Positions 43,207 to 52,365 of a DNA stretch of 64,000 nt are shown piece by piece (positions within the stretch are counted from its first letter, which is position 1; the number at the start of each line of letters is the position of its first letter). The translations under genes were made by a program, and so were the position numbers. The notes under the pieces were generated by a model. The model saw nothing but the letters and a program-made list of their open reading frames with translations. It was not told the origin of the DNA and did not search any database. This DNA comes from Thermohalobaculum sp951813525. GTDB lineage: Bacteria > Pseudomonadota > Alphaproteobacteria > Rhodobacterales > Rhodobacteraceae. The stretch is taken from assembly GCA_951813525.2 (NCBI GenBank), contig CATOTJ020000001.1:1-64000 (forward strand). The letters run 5' to 3'.

Positions 43207-44418
43207 ATGTCGAAACCAAAGAAGGTCGTTCTCGCCTATTCCGGCGGGTTGGACACGTCGATCATCCTGAAATGGCTGAAGGTCGAATATGGCTGCGAGG
43301 TCGTTACGTTCACAGCCGATCTGGGCCAGGGCGAGGAACTGGAACCGGCCCGCGAGAAGGCTGAACTGGCTGGTGCCGCAGCCATCTATATCGAAGATCT
43401 GCGCGAAGAGTTCGTGCGCGATTTTTGTATGCCGATGTTCCGTGCAAATGCGGTTTACGAGGGGCAATACCTGCTGGGCACATCGATTGCCCGGCCATTA
43501 ATTTCCAAGCGCCTGGTCGAGATTGCCCGGGCCGAAGGGGCCGACGCGATTGCCCATGGCGCCACCGGCAAGGGCAACGATCAGGTCAGGTTCGAGCTTG
43601 CCGCCTATGCGCTGGAGCCGGACATAACGATCGTCGCCCCATGGCGGACCTGGGATTTGACGTCGCGGACCCGCCTGATCGAGTGGGCCGAAGAACATCA
43701 GGTTAAGGTGCCGACAGACAAACGCGGAGAGGCGCCGTTCAGCGTGGACGCCAATCTGCTGCACACGTCGTCAGAAGGTAAAGTGTTGGAAGACCCGGCC
43801 GAGCCTGCACCTGACTACGTCTATCAACGCACAGTACACCCCGAGGATGCGCCGGACGAGCCGGAGATCATCGAGATCGGCTTTCACAAGGGCGATCCGG
43901 TATCGATTGACGGCCAGGCGCTTTCGCCTGCGGCGATGTTGACGCGCCTGAACGAGTTGGGCGGCAAACACGGGATCGGACGGCTTGATCTGGTCGAGGG
44001 CCGTTTCGTTGGAATGAAGTCGCGCGGCATCTACGAAACGCCGGGCGGGACGATCTGGCTGGCCGCACATCGGGGAATTGAATCGATCTGCCTGGACCGC
44101 GGCGCTGCACATCTGAAAGACGAGTTGATGCCGCGATATGCGGAACTGATCTATAACGGGTTCTGGTTCAGCCCAGAGCGCGAGATGTTGCAGGCCCTGA
44201 TCGATCGAAGCCAGGAACATGTCGAAGGCACGGTGCGCGTCAAACTCTACAAAGGCCAGGCGAGCGTGATCGGACGTTGGTCCGAGAAGTCGCTTTATTC
44301 CGAAGCTCATGTGACGTTCGAGGAAGATGCCGGTGCCTATGATCAGGCCGATGCGCAGGGCTTTATCAAGCTGAACGCGCTGCGCCTGCGTCTGTTGGCG
44401 ATGCGTGACAAGCGATGA
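43207..44418 (+). CDS. argG: Argininosuccinate synthase
   Basis: A 403-residue enzyme joining citrulline and aspartate with ATP in arginine synthesis. The ATP-pyrophosphatase P-loop is YSGGLDTS (about 11-18). The conserved GATGKGNDQVRFE (near 118-130) and the PGGTIWLAAHRGIE block near 285 are typical. The ATG at 43207 is chosen because MSKPKKVVLAYSGGLD is the normal N-terminus, with AGGA ten bases upstream. The stop overlaps the start of the following small gene (ATGA). Confidence 0.97.
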   Translation: MSKPKKVVLAYSGGLDTSIILKWLKVEYGCEVVTFTADLGQGEELEPAREKAELAGAAAIYIEDLREEFVRDFCMPMFRANAVYEGQYLLGTSIARPLISKRLVEIARAEGADAIAHGATGKGNDQVRFELAAYALEPDITIVAPWRTWDLTSRTRLIEWAEEHQVKVPTDKRGEAPFSVDANLLHTSSEGKVLEDPAEPAPDYVYQRTVHPEDAPDEPEIIEIGFHKGDPVSIDGQALSPAAMLTRLNELGGKHGIGRLDLVEGRFVGMKSRGIYETPGGTIWLAAHRGIESICLDRGAAHLKDELMPRYAELIYNGFWFSPEREMLQALIDRSQEHVEGTVRVKLYKGQASVIGRWSEKSLYSEAHVTFEEDAGAYDQADAQGFIKLNALRLRLLAMRDKR

Positions 44419-44714
44419 AGGCGCTCGCGGCACTGTTGCTGGCGCTGGCGGGTCTGGCGCCCGGAACGGCCGCAGCCGACGATCCGCTATCCGAGATCGG
44501 GGAACAATGTGCGCTGCAATTGCCGCTGTCCGATAACGGCTGTGCTTGCGTTGTCGCGCGGGCGAACATTGCGCTGAACCTGGAACAACAGCGCCTGGTC
44601 GTAGCCCGGGTCACGCAAAACTCCGAGGCCGAGGCGGCTTTAAACCTGTCGGCTGCTGAAAAGCAGGAAGTTCTGGTTTTCATCCGTTCGGCACCCGATG
44701 CCTGCGGGCCATGA
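44415..44714 (+). CDS. Small secreted Cys-containing protein
   Basis: A 99-residue protein with a signal peptide (MKALAALLLALAGLAPGTAA, cleavage near residue 21). The mature part has four cysteines (EQC, NGCAC and DACGP), which could form two disulfides in the periplasm. The family is not recognised. It overlaps the argG stop by four bases, so it is translated with argG, which is an unexpected partner. Confidence 0.7.
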   Translation: MKALAALLLALAGLAPGTAAADDPLSEIGEQCALQLPLSDNGCACVVARANIALNLEQQRLVVARVTQNSEAEAALNLSAAEKQEVLVFIRSAPDACGP

Positions 44715-44777
44715 AGCCGCCGCAAGCGGGGTGAAACGCGGCCCCGGATGGTTTCCGGCGCTTTGTTGCCGAGCAGG

Positions 44778-44797
44778 TGTTTCAACTTACTGAAACA
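44778..44797. promoter_or_regulatory. Palindrome in the leader of the EF-hand gene
   Basis: TGTTTCA and TGAAACA are perfect 7-base arms around six bases, 145 bases upstream of the EF-hand gene. A second hairpin (GAGCGAA-GCA-TTCGCTC, 44878-44894) lies in what would be its 5' leader. The 228-base gap is AT-richer than the surrounding genes, so it probably contains a regulated promoter. Confidence 0.45.
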
Positions 44798-44942
44798 ACC
44801 TGTAGTCGATTTCAAACATTGATAACGCTGTAAATTTACGATTGCGCAAAATGCGATTCTCTCTGAGGTTGTGCGTCGAGCGAAGCATTCGCTCCCGGCC
44901 CGGAGACCCGGTCCGGTCGCTCTGTTGAGAACGGAGAGTGAC

Positions 44943-45191
44943 ATGAAACCTCTTGCTTTGATTGCCTATGCCGGCTCGTTATCGCTGGCGGGAATTGTGC
45001 TGGCCGCCGATGGCAGCTTTGCCGCGGCAGACCAGAACAGCGACGGTGTCCTATCGGCTGCCGAGGTCGCGGTGGCGATGCCGGACGCGACGCCAGAGGC
45101 GTTTCAAGCAGCGGACAAGGATCAGTCCGGCACGCTGACCGAGGATGAGTTTGCCGCGGCTGTTGCCGACGGCATCCTGCCGGAAAGCTGA
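44943..45191 (+). CDS. Secreted EF-hand protein
   Basis: An 82-residue exported protein with a signal peptide (about 1-22, MKPLALIAYAGSLSLAGIVLA) and two EF-hand calcium loops: DQNSDGVLSAAEV (about 30-42) and DKDQSGTLTEDEF (about 58-70). Both have the Asp-x-Asn/Asp-x-Asp/Ser-Gly pattern and the final Glu, so both should bind Ca2+. Probably periplasmic. The ATG follows ACGGAGAG. A strong terminator follows, so it is a single-gene transcript. Confidence 0.85.
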   Translation: MKPLALIAYAGSLSLAGIVLAADGSFAAADQNSDGVLSAAEVAVAMPDATPEAFQAADKDQSGTLTEDEFAAAVADGILPES

Positions 45192-45245
45192 CACGGCATT
45201 CGCGGCTGGCCGTCCACCCCGGCGGCCGCTGTCTTGCGCCGCGAA

Positions 45246-45272
45246 GGGGGCCACGCGATCAGCGTGGCCCCC
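45246..45272 (+). terminator. Strong hairpin after the EF-hand gene
   Basis: GGGGGCCACGC and GCGTGGCCCCC form a perfect 11-bp stem with a five-base loop, 55 bases after the stop codon, followed by an AT-rich GATTAATT. Confidence 0.8.
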
Positions 45273-45417
45273 GATTAATTCAAAGCACCTTTTGGTCGCG
45301 CCGCACCGGATAGCATCGACAGATCGGGACACATTCAATTGCAGGCAACGATGGTATCGTGCGCCGCCCTGAATGTGCCCAAGCCTGCCGCGGGGCCTTG
45401 CCTAGAACTCCGCCGCT

Positions 45418-46524
45418 TCAGACAGTCTTGCAGAACTCCAAGATTTCGGCGGCGACTGCTTCGGGCTGCTCCTGCTGCACCCAATGCCCCGCACCGTCGA
45501 TCAGACCAGTGCCGCGATAATCGGCTGTCGCGCGGGTCGCCAACGCATCCAAGGCGCCCGGAAACTGCGCCCAGCCCCAATCCTGCTTCCCGGCAACGAA
45601 CCGAACCGGCACCTGGATCTGCGATCCATGAAAAACCGAATGATCGCGTTCCAGTTCCGCATCAAGCCGTGCGCGGTACCAATTCAACCCGCCCTGAAAG
45701 CCAGTGCGCCCGAACTCGCCAGCATAAACCGCCAAATCGGCCTCGGGCAGCCAGCGATTTGCGGCGATCTCATCGGCGCCGGGCATTTCGTGGGCGACGG
45801 TTTCGGCCATCGTCTCGCCCGCATCCATTATGTAATAGGTCGGCATTTGCGCGATCTCTGGCGCCGTCCAACCGCCCAGCTCAAAGGGCGCGTTCCCGGC
45901 CCAGTCGGCTGATTTCATATGGTAATAGGCACGCAAAAAAGCGTGCAACCCTTGCGGGGCATCGACCATGTCGCGATTGGCCGGACGCTCGGAATAGTAC
46001 CACTGATAATGTTTGCGCGGGCGGCTCAGCGCTAACAGGTCGCGGTGAATGGCATCCTCGCGCTCGGCAATTGCAGGAGCGCCAGAGAAGGGCGAACTCA
46101 TCAACATCACCGGTCCGCTGATGTCGGGCCGGACCAAAGCCGTCCAGGCCGTCAGCGGCGAGCCGAAATCATGTCCGACCATCGCATCGGCGCGACCGCG
46201 GCCCAGCGCCCTCATCAATGCAATGTTGTCCCGAACCAGGCGCAGCATCGAAAATGGGCGCAGATCCGTATCATAGGCGTTTGTCCACCCGGTCGTGCGC
46301 CCGCCGCCGCGCAGATCCGGGGCGACGACCCAATACCCAGCCTCGGCAAGCGCTGGCATCACCCGCCGCCACGAATACGCGATTTCCGGGAAGCCGTGCA
46401 TCAGCATCAGCAATGGCCGGTTCCGGTCCCCGGCCTCAAGAACATGCTGGGTCAGCCCAGTGCCGGTGTCGATGAACCGGGCGGTGATCGGGTCCGGCAA
46501 GGCAAGCGGGGCAAGTTCGGTCAT
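45418..46524 (-). CDS. Alpha/beta hydrolase, epoxide-hydrolase-like
   Basis: A 368-residue alpha/beta-fold hydrolase. The oxyanion motif is HGFPEIAYSWR (about 44-54). The nucleophile elbow is VGHDFGS near 117 with Asp as nucleophile, as in epoxide hydrolases and haloalkane dehalogenases. The cap domain has Tyr residues (QWYYSERP) that could protonate an epoxide, and the catalytic His is in GAGHWVQQEQP near the C-terminus. Epoxide hydrolase is the best guess. It precedes a Nudix-like gene and a dehydrogenase gene on the same strand (both upstream), with 9 bases between it and the Nudix-like gene. Confidence 0.88.
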   Translation of the reverse strand: MTELAPLALPDPITARFIDTGTGLTQHVLEAGDRNRPLLMLMHGFPEIAYSWRRVMPALAEAGYWVVAPDLRGGGRTTGWTNAYDTDLRPFSMLRLVRDNIALMRALGRGRADAMVGHDFGSPLTAWTALVRPDISGPVMLMSSPFSGAPAIAEREDAIHRDLLALSRPRKHYQWYYSERPANRDMVDAPQGLHAFLRAYYHMKSADWAGNAPFELGGWTAPEIAQMPTYYIMDAGETMAETVAHEMPGADEIAANRWLPEADLAVYAGEFGRTGFQGGLNWYRARLDAELERDHSVFHGSQIQVPVRFVAGKQDWGWAQFPGALDALATRATADYRGTGLIDGAGHWVQQEQPEAVAAEILEFCKTV

Positions 46525-46533
46525 CGGTGCTGC

Positions 46534-47217
46534 TCAATTCCTGTCAAAGATCCATTCGGCGAAACGCCGGGCGACGATGTTCGGGGCCACGCGGTTCAGT
46601 TCTTCCGTCCCAAAGGCGGGAAAAACCTCTGCCAGTTCCGGCATGTCCTCGCCGCCCAAAAACGCTCTGACCCTCGCCGCTCCCGCCTCGGCAGTAACAC
46701 CCATATCGGCAATGCAGGCAAAGGCCAGACGCGCGTGATCGGTATAGGCCAGTAACACAGGGTCAACCGCAAGCTCGCTGCGTGGCCAGCCGGTTTCTTC
46801 TTCACCTTCCCGCAAACAGCATAACAGGGGATCCAGGCGGCCCTTGATCAAATCGGCGTCGTCGAATGTGCCGCCAGGAAAGCCGATCATACCCGCCGTT
46901 GCGTTATGGTCGGCAACCCGAACCATCAGGATCGCGCCATCCGTGCCGCGCAGGATGATGTTTCCGAAGAGAATGTGAAACCCGGTCGTCGGCAGGCCAA
47001 GATGGCGCCAATATGTCAGCGCCGAAAATTGCATGGGGTGCGCGATTGCTGCGATGCCGTCCGGGCCGCGATGAACGTCGGTGGCCATATATATCCGGCC
47101 ATCGAACAGGGTCGGATTGTCGGCCCGGGCCACCGCCCAATGCTGTGCAATCGCACCCGAATTGTCGCTGGCCCAGCGCAATGGCGCGCTGTCCGTCGTC
47201 AGCGTGACCTGGCGCAC
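46534..47217 (-). CDS. Nudix-like hydrolase with an expanded Nudix box
   Basis: The C-terminal half carries a Nudix-type signature: FPGGTFDDAD... then, after a longer spacer than usual, REGEEETGW. HILFGNIILRGTDGAILMVR upstream is the normal first strand of the fold. The extra residues between the Gly and the REUxEE part suggest an insertion into the catalytic loop. The start is unclear: the frame is open to an ATG at 47355, which would overlap the upstream dehydrogenase gene by 40 bases with a low-complexity N-terminus, so I prefer a GTG at 47217 (227 residues). The substrate is unknown. Confidence 0.65.
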   Translation of the reverse strand: MRQVTLTTDSAPLRWASDNSGAIAQHWAVARADNPTLFDGRIYMATDVHRGPDGIAAIAHPMQFSALTYWRHLGLPTTGFHILFGNIILRGTDGAILMVRVADHNATAGMIGFPGGTFDDADLIKGRLDPLLCCLREGEEETGWPRSELAVDPVLLAYTDHARLAFACIADMGVTAEAGAARVRAFLGGEDMPELAEVFPAFGTEELNRVAPNIVARRFAEWIFDRN

Positions 47218-47315
47218 AGGCGTGACCGAAGGTTCCGGGCCGGGACGGCCCTGTTGCCGCGCAGGTGCCGCGCCGGATGCCCCTCGTTTCAAAGGCACGC
47301 GGGGTCCAGCCGTCC

Positions 47316-48182
47316 TCAGCGTTTCAGGCGCGCCATCAACGACGACGTATCCCAACGATTGCCGCCCATGTCCTGGACCTCGCCATAGAACTGATCAACC
47401 AGCGCCGTCACCGGCAGACGGGCACCGTTGCGGTGCGCCTCGTCCAGAACGATGCCCAGATCCTTGCGCATCCAATCGACAGCAAAGCCGTGCTCGTATT
47501 CCCCGGCCAGCATCGTTTTGTGCCGGTTGACCATCTGCCAGGATCCGGCGGCGCCGCCCGAGATCGCCTCGACCACTTCTTCGCCGTCCAGGCCCGCAGC
47601 GACCGCGAAATTGACGCCTTCGGACAACGCCTGGACCAGGCCGGCAATGCAAATCTGATTGACCATCTTGGTCAGTTGCCCGGCGCCCGCTTCGCCCAAC
47701 CGTTTGATCGATTTGCCATAGGCGTCCATCACCGGCTCGGCCCGCGCAAAGGTGGCCGTATCGCCGCCGCACATAATGGCCAACTGCCCGTTTTCAGCAC
47801 CGGCCTGCCCGCCGGATACGGGCGCATCGATAAATCCAATGCCGCTTTCACCGGCCAGCGCGTTCAATTCACGTGCAACCTCGGCCGACGCCGTTGTGTG
47901 ATCGACAAAGACCGTGCCGGTTGCCATGGCGCCCAGCGCGCCGTCAGCGCCCAGCACGACCGAACGCAGGTCGTCGTCATTGCCGACGCAGGCCATGACG
48001 ATTTCGCACCCCTGTGCAGCCTCGGCAGGCGTATTGCGAAAGGATCCGCCATGTTCGGAGGCCCATTTTCCGGCCTTGGCTGCAGTGCGGTTATAGACCG
48101 TCACGTCATGGCCCTTGGCGACCAGATAACCTGCCATCGGATAGCCCATAACACCAAGTCCCAGAAATGCTACCTTTGCCAT
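47316..48182 (-). CDS. 3-hydroxyisobutyrate dehydrogenase-family (beta-hydroxyacid) NAD(P)-dependent oxidoreductase
   Basis: A 288-residue enzyme. The Rossmann motif is FLGLGVMGYPMA (about 6-17); NRT after the second strand favours NADP(H). FIDAPVSGGQAGAENGQLAIMCGG (substrate-binding) is near 115-138, and the catalytic Lys is in GAGQLTKMVNQ near 169-179. It may reduce or oxidise a short beta-hydroxyacid such as 3-hydroxyisobutyrate or tartronate semialdehyde. The ATG at 48182 has AGGAGG seven bases upstream. It is divergent from the penicillin-acylase gene. Confidence 0.93.
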   Translation of the reverse strand: MAKVAFLGLGVMGYPMAGYLVAKGHDVTVYNRTAAKAGKWASEHGGSFRNTPAEAAQGCEIVMACVGNDDDLRSVVLGADGALGAMATGTVFVDHTTASAEVARELNALAGESGIGFIDAPVSGGQAGAENGQLAIMCGGDTATFARAEPVMDAYGKSIKRLGEAGAGQLTKMVNQICIAGLVQALSEGVNFAVAAGLDGEEVVEAISGGAAGSWQMVNRHKTMLAGEYEHGFAVDWMRKDLGIVLDEAHRNGARLPVTALVDQFYGEVQDMGGNRWDTSSLMARLKR

Positions 48183-48303
48183 GTCGTCCTCCTGCGATAA
48201 TCTTACGGCCCGGTTCAACCGGTGCCTTCAATCCGCCATGCCGAGAGCGGGGTCAAGGGGCATTGGCCGCCGAAGGATGGCAGAGAGCAGAGGCCAGCAG
48301 CGC

Positions 48304-50814
48304 ATGAACACGGTCTTGAAATGGCTGACGCGAATAATTGGTGTCGTGGCAGTCTTGTTGGTCATCGGCTTTGCAGTCGGCTGGTACCTGATCTCGCGAT
48401 CGCTTCCCGAATATGAAGGAAAGTACGTCCTGGACGGCCTCGACGGACCGGTCACGATTATCCGCGACGCAAATGCCGTCCCGCACATCCGGGCGACAAC
48501 CGATCAGGATGCGTTCTTTGCGCTTGGCCTCGTGCATGCGCAAGACCGGCTCTGGCAGATGGAACTCAGCCGCCGCGCGGCACAGGGGCGGCTTTCCGCT
48601 ATGCTGGGAGCGCGCACCTATGATGTCGATCTCTTGATGAAGTCTCTCGATCTCTACGGGCTCGCCAGCCGGTCGTTCGACGTGCAAAGCGATCAGACCA
48701 AATCGGTGCTCGAGGCTTATTCTGCGGGCGTCAACGCCTGGATCCGGCAGGTCAATATCGATGCCAAGGGGCGTGGGGCGCCCGAATTCTTCGTGTTTGG
48801 CGGGGAACTTGCACCGTGGACGCCGGTCGACTCGCTGGCAATTCTGAAGGTGATGGCGCTTCGTTTGTCTAACGGGGCACGCAACGAAGTCAAACGCGCC
48901 CGCACCCTTTTGGCTCTGCCGCCGGAACGCGTCGCCGATATTCTGCCGGAATATCCGGTCGCCGCAAAAATCATCCCGGGCCGCGCAGAGACGGGCGGGA
49001 TTCGCCGCGCCGCTGGACCGTGGGACGTGACGCACCTCACCGATCGCTGCGGCGAGATTTCCTGTACCGCCGATGACGATCCCTTGCTGATCGCCTTGGG
49101 GGCACCGCCACCAATCCATCTGGCCGGGGCCTCGAACGCCTGGGCAGTCGACGGCTCGCGGACATCCTCGCGCAAACCCTTATTGGCCAACGATCCACAT
49201 TTGTGGCTGTCGGCGCCCAGCGTCTGGCATTTGGCCGGGATCAAGGGCGAAACTTTTTCCGGTATAGGCGGGTCGCTACCCGGGACGCCTGTGATCGCCG
49301 TCGGACATAACCGCAGTTTGGGTTGGGGTCTGACGACCGCAAATGTCGATGATCAGGATCTGTTTGTCGAAAAAATCAATCCAGACAATGGCGATCAATA
49401 CCTTCTGCCGGACAACAGTTGGGCAACCTTTGAAAAACGCACGATCAGAATCGAAGTCTCGGGCGAGCCGACGCGCACTGAAGTGGTGCGCTCGACGCGT
49501 CATGGACCTGTGCTGACTGGTAAGCAGTTCAATGCCGACCGGATCACGCCGGAAGGGCACGTGACCGCGTTGAAATGGACAGCCTTGACCCATGAAGACC
49601 GCTCGATGACAGCGCTGATCGAACTTCTTTTCGCAAAAAGGATAGAGGATGCGGTCGCAGCGGCGGCCAAGGTGCTTGCACCGGCGCAGAACCTGACATT
49701 GGCCGATGCCGAGGGCGTTGCGATGGTCGTCGCTGGTGCCATTCCGCTTCGCGATCCGCGCTCACTTTCCAAGGGCCGGGTTCCGTCTTCGGGGGCCTTG
49801 ATGGTCAACGATTGGGTCGGAATGCTCCCAGCAGGTGAGGGCCCGAGGGCAATCCGGCCTGCCAGCGGTGCCGTCGCCAATGCCAATAACCGCACATCCG
49901 ATGGCAACTTTCCGCGGCATGTCAGTTTTTACTGGGCACGGCCCTATCGGATTGCCCGTCTCGAAAAAGAGATCATGGCGCTCGATTTCCACTCTCGCGA
50001 CGGATTTGCGGCGTTGCAAAGCGACAGTGTTTCCGAAATGGCGCGCGCCGTTCTGCCGTTGATCGCCCGCGATCTTTGGTGGCGTGAAGGGACACCCGCC
50101 ATCGAAGACGACAAACGCCGCCGCGCGCTTGAGTTGCTGGCAGAGTGGAACGGCGAAATGGACCGCCACGGCCCCGAGCCGCTGATCTTCATGGAATGGG
50201 TTCGTGCCCTGACGCGCAGACTGGCCGCGGACGAACTGGGCGCGCTCTACGAGGTCTTCAATGGCCCGCACCCGCTTTTTGTCGAGCGGGTCTTTGCCGA
50301 TATCGAAGGCGCGGCGATCTGGTGCGATGTCAACAAGACACCCGAAAGGGAGACCTGTGCGCAGGCCGCTTCAGTCGCCCTGGATGATGCACTGGCCCGG
50401 CTGGTGCGCGATTATGGCTCCAATGTCGATGGCTGGCGCTGGGGCGCAGAGCATGTCGCGGTCCATCGCCACACGCCGTTTGGATATGTCAGTCCCCTGG
50501 ACATCTTCTTTAACATCGAAAACGAGACATCGGGCGGTGACAACACATTGCTGCGCGGCCAGACGAAAGGCAGCGGCCCCTATCCGTTCCGGAATATTCA
50601 CGCTGCCGGGCTGCGCGTGGTCTATGATTTCGCCGATCTGGACAACTCGCTCATGATCATATCGACCGGGCAAAGCGGGCACCCCTTTTCGAATTACTAT
50701 GACCACCTGGCCGATGTCTGGGCGCGCGGCGGAATGATCCCGATGTCAATGCAGGATGACGATGCCCGGGCAGGGGCTTTGGGGATCATCGAACTGACGC
50801 CGAAGCAGGAATGA
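48304..50814 (+). CDS. Penicillin acylase family (Ntn-hydrolase) protein
   Basis: An 836-residue precursor with an N-terminal membrane anchor (about 9-31, IIGVVAVLLVIGFAVGWYLI), so the enzyme faces the periplasm. Residues 32-276 form the alpha chain and pro-region; LAGASNAWAVDG holds Ser277, the autocatalytic N-terminal nucleophile of the beta chain. The Asn needed for catalysis is probably in the NRTSDGNFPRH region of the beta chain, and a GGDNTLLRGQTKG near the C-terminus is conserved in the family. It cleaves an acyl amide; N-acyl-homoserine lactone or beta-lactam side chains are possibilities. ATG 48277 is an alternative start. Confidence 0.9.
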   Translation: MNTVLKWLTRIIGVVAVLLVIGFAVGWYLISRSLPEYEGKYVLDGLDGPVTIIRDANAVPHIRATTDQDAFFALGLVHAQDRLWQMELSRRAAQGRLSAMLGARTYDVDLLMKSLDLYGLASRSFDVQSDQTKSVLEAYSAGVNAWIRQVNIDAKGRGAPEFFVFGGELAPWTPVDSLAILKVMALRLSNGARNEVKRARTLLALPPERVADILPEYPVAAKIIPGRAETGGIRRAAGPWDVTHLTDRCGEISCTADDDPLLIALGAPPPIHLAGASNAWAVDGSRTSSRKPLLANDPHLWLSAPSVWHLAGIKGETFSGIGGSLPGTPVIAVGHNRSLGWGLTTANVDDQDLFVEKINPDNGDQYLLPDNSWATFEKRTIRIEVSGEPTRTEVVRSTRHGPVLTGKQFNADRITPEGHVTALKWTALTHEDRSMTALIELLFAKRIEDAVAAAAKVLAPAQNLTLADAEGVAMVVAGAIPLRDPRSLSKGRVPSSGALMVNDWVGMLPAGEGPRAIRPASGAVANANNRTSDGNFPRHVSFYWARPYRIARLEKEIMALDFHSRDGFAALQSDSVSEMARAVLPLIARDLWWREGTPAIEDDKRRRALELLAEWNGEMDRHGPEPLIFMEWVRALTRRLAADELGALYEVFNGPHPLFVERVFADIEGAAIWCDVNKTPERETCAQAASVALDDALARLVRDYGSNVDGWRWGAEHVAVHRHTPFGYVSPLDIFFNIENETSGGDNTLLRGQTKGSGPYPFRNIHAAGLRVVYDFADLDNSLMIISTGQSGHPFSNYYDHLADVWARGGMIPMSMQDDDARAGALGIIELTPKQE

Positions 50815-50912
50815 TCCGCAAGAATGATCCGCAAGGTTGTGCGCTCGACAGCCGCGACAGCTTGTGGGATTGTATGCCGAACGCCCGAACGAGGGGCGAA
50901 TGGAGGTTGCAG

Positions 50913-51404
50913 ATGAAGGCGAAACAGATCCGCCGGTCCGGCCCTTGGGCGATGCTGCTGGCTGCGGCGCTGATCGTGGGTGCCCCGGCTATGGCCCATG
51001 ACGTCAAAAGCAGCGGTGACGACAAAGCCGCAGGCGATAAGACCGCCACCGGCAAAGCTGCTGACGGCAGTGGCGACGAGGCAGAAAAATCGCCCCATTG
51101 CGACGATGTGGTCGTGACGATCAAGAACACCGGCGAAGGTGATATCAAGTTGATCAATATCGACCGGGCTGCATCCGGCGGTTGGTCTCGGGGCCCGATC
51201 ATCTTCCGGACGATCTCGGCCAAGGGCGAGACAAGCTGGACCGGCAACTTCAAAGACATGGCTGGAAAGTCAGTCACTGTCCGGGTGAACACACGCAAGG
51301 TTCTGAACGTGTTGACAGACACCTACAGCGACATGATTTCGCAATCCGTCACGATCGGGGAATGCGAAAGCAAATCAAAGCACGAGGTGTCGTTCGCGGG
51401 ATAA
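50913..51404 (+). CDS. Periplasmic hypothetical protein
   Basis: A 163-residue protein with a signal peptide (WAMLLAAALIVGAPAMAHD, cleavage after AMA near residue 28), then a Lys/Ala/Asp/Gly-rich low-complexity spacer (about 30-55) and a compact C-terminal domain with predicted beta strands (HCDDVVVTIKNTGEGDIKLIN, TGNFKDMAGKSVTVRVNT) and two Cys that could pair. I do not recognise a family. GGAGG is seven bases before the ATG. Confidence 0.7.
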   Translation: MKAKQIRRSGPWAMLLAAALIVGAPAMAHDVKSSGDDKAAGDKTATGKAADGSGDEAEKSPHCDDVVVTIKNTGEGDIKLINIDRAASGGWSRGPIIFRTISAKGETSWTGNFKDMAGKSVTVRVNTRKVLNVLTDTYSDMISQSVTIGECESKSKHEVSFAG

Positions 51405-51408
51405 GTCA

Positions 51409-51426
51409 GGCGGCAGATTTGCCGCC
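51409..51426. terminator. Hairpin between convergent genes
   Basis: GGCGGCA-GATT-TGCCGCC forms a perfect 7-bp stem just after the hypothetical gene. A second, less perfect hairpin (51445-51462) faces the end of trcR on the other strand. Confidence 0.6.
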
Positions 51427-51472
51427 CACTATGACAATTCAGCTTGGTGGCAAATGCCGCCAAAAAGTTGCC

Positions 51473-52246
51473 TCAGTCTTCTTTGTCGTTTGAACCGCCG
51501 TCCTTTGGCAGGTTGAACAGTGCGTCCGGATCGATGTTGTCGGCGACGTCGGTTTCGTCGTCATCGCTGCCGCGCGGATCGTCCAGGCTAAAGCTTTCAA
51601 AACCCTCGACATTCGACGGTAGCGCCTGCGGACCGGCAGGTAACGGATCGGCCAGGCTTTGGACAACCGGCATCAGACTGATCCGCTCTTCCGGTGTCGG
51701 CACGGCTTCCTGAAGCTTGGCTTTCTTCTCGGCTGCCTTCTGCACCGCGGCATCCAGGTCGATTTGGCGGCAAAGGCCCAATGCGACTGGATCGACCGGC
51801 TGGATATTTGTGATGTTCCAATGGCTGCGATCGCGGATCGTCTGAATCGTCGGCTTGGTGGTGCCCAACAGTTTCGAGATCTGGCTATCTTCCATCTCCG
51901 GGTGATACCGGACCAGCCAGGCAATCGCCGAAGGCCGGTCCTGGCGCTTGGAAACCGGGGTATATCGCGGTCCCTTGCGTTTTTGTTCCGGCGCCAGTTC
52001 GCGCTTGATCAGCTTCAGCCGGGCGATCGGGTCTTCTTCGCACCGTTTGATTTCTTCGGCCGTCATTTGGTGGCGGGCAATCGGGTCGGACCCTTTGATG
52101 CCGATGGCAACTTCTTCATCGGCGATGCCGGAAATTTCCAGCTCGTGCATTCCGACAAAATCGGCGATCTGACGAAAGGTCAGCGTCGTATTGTCGACCA
52201 GCCAAACGGCAGTCGCCAGCGGCATTTGCGGCAGATCCTGGGTCAT
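51473..52246 (-). CDS. trcR: TrcR-like cell cycle transcriptional regulator (DUF1013)
   Basis: A 257-residue protein of the DUF1013 family, conserved across alphaproteobacteria and known in Caulobacter as the cell-cycle regulator TrcR. The N-terminus MPLATAVWLVDNTTLTFRQIADF is an HTH-like motif and a second one lies at SAIAWLVRYHPEMEDSQISKLLG (about 107-130) followed by TIQTIRDRSHW. The C-terminal 50 residues are acidic and low-complexity (DDPRGSDDDETD). The ATG at 52246 has GGAGAA seven bases upstream. Widely conserved single-copy gene; a good phylogenetic anchor. Confidence 0.9.
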   Translation of the reverse strand: MTQDLPQMPLATAVWLVDNTTLTFRQIADFVGMHELEISGIADEEVAIGIKGSDPIARHQMTAEEIKRCEEDPIARLKLIKRELAPEQKRKGPRYTPVSKRQDRPSAIAWLVRYHPEMEDSQISKLLGTTKPTIQTIRDRSHWNITNIQPVDPVALGLCRQIDLDAAVQKAAEKKAKLQEAVPTPEERISLMPVVQSLADPLPAGPQALPSNVEGFESFSLDDPRGSDDDETDVADNIDPDALFNLPKDGGSNDKED

Positions 52247-52365
52247 CACTCGTTCTCCTCTGCTGCTCGAAATGCCGCCGCCGGTCCGAAGACCGGGGCG
52301 CCGTCGGCGCATCCTGCGGTTTCGAGGGGAAAGTCGAGGCGCTATATAAGGGCGAGATTGTTCAA

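Noticed and set aside
44871..44942. Longer N-terminus for the EF-hand protein
   Set aside because: The upstream residues are Arg-rich and precede a complete signal peptide, and the ribosome-binding site fits ATG 44943.
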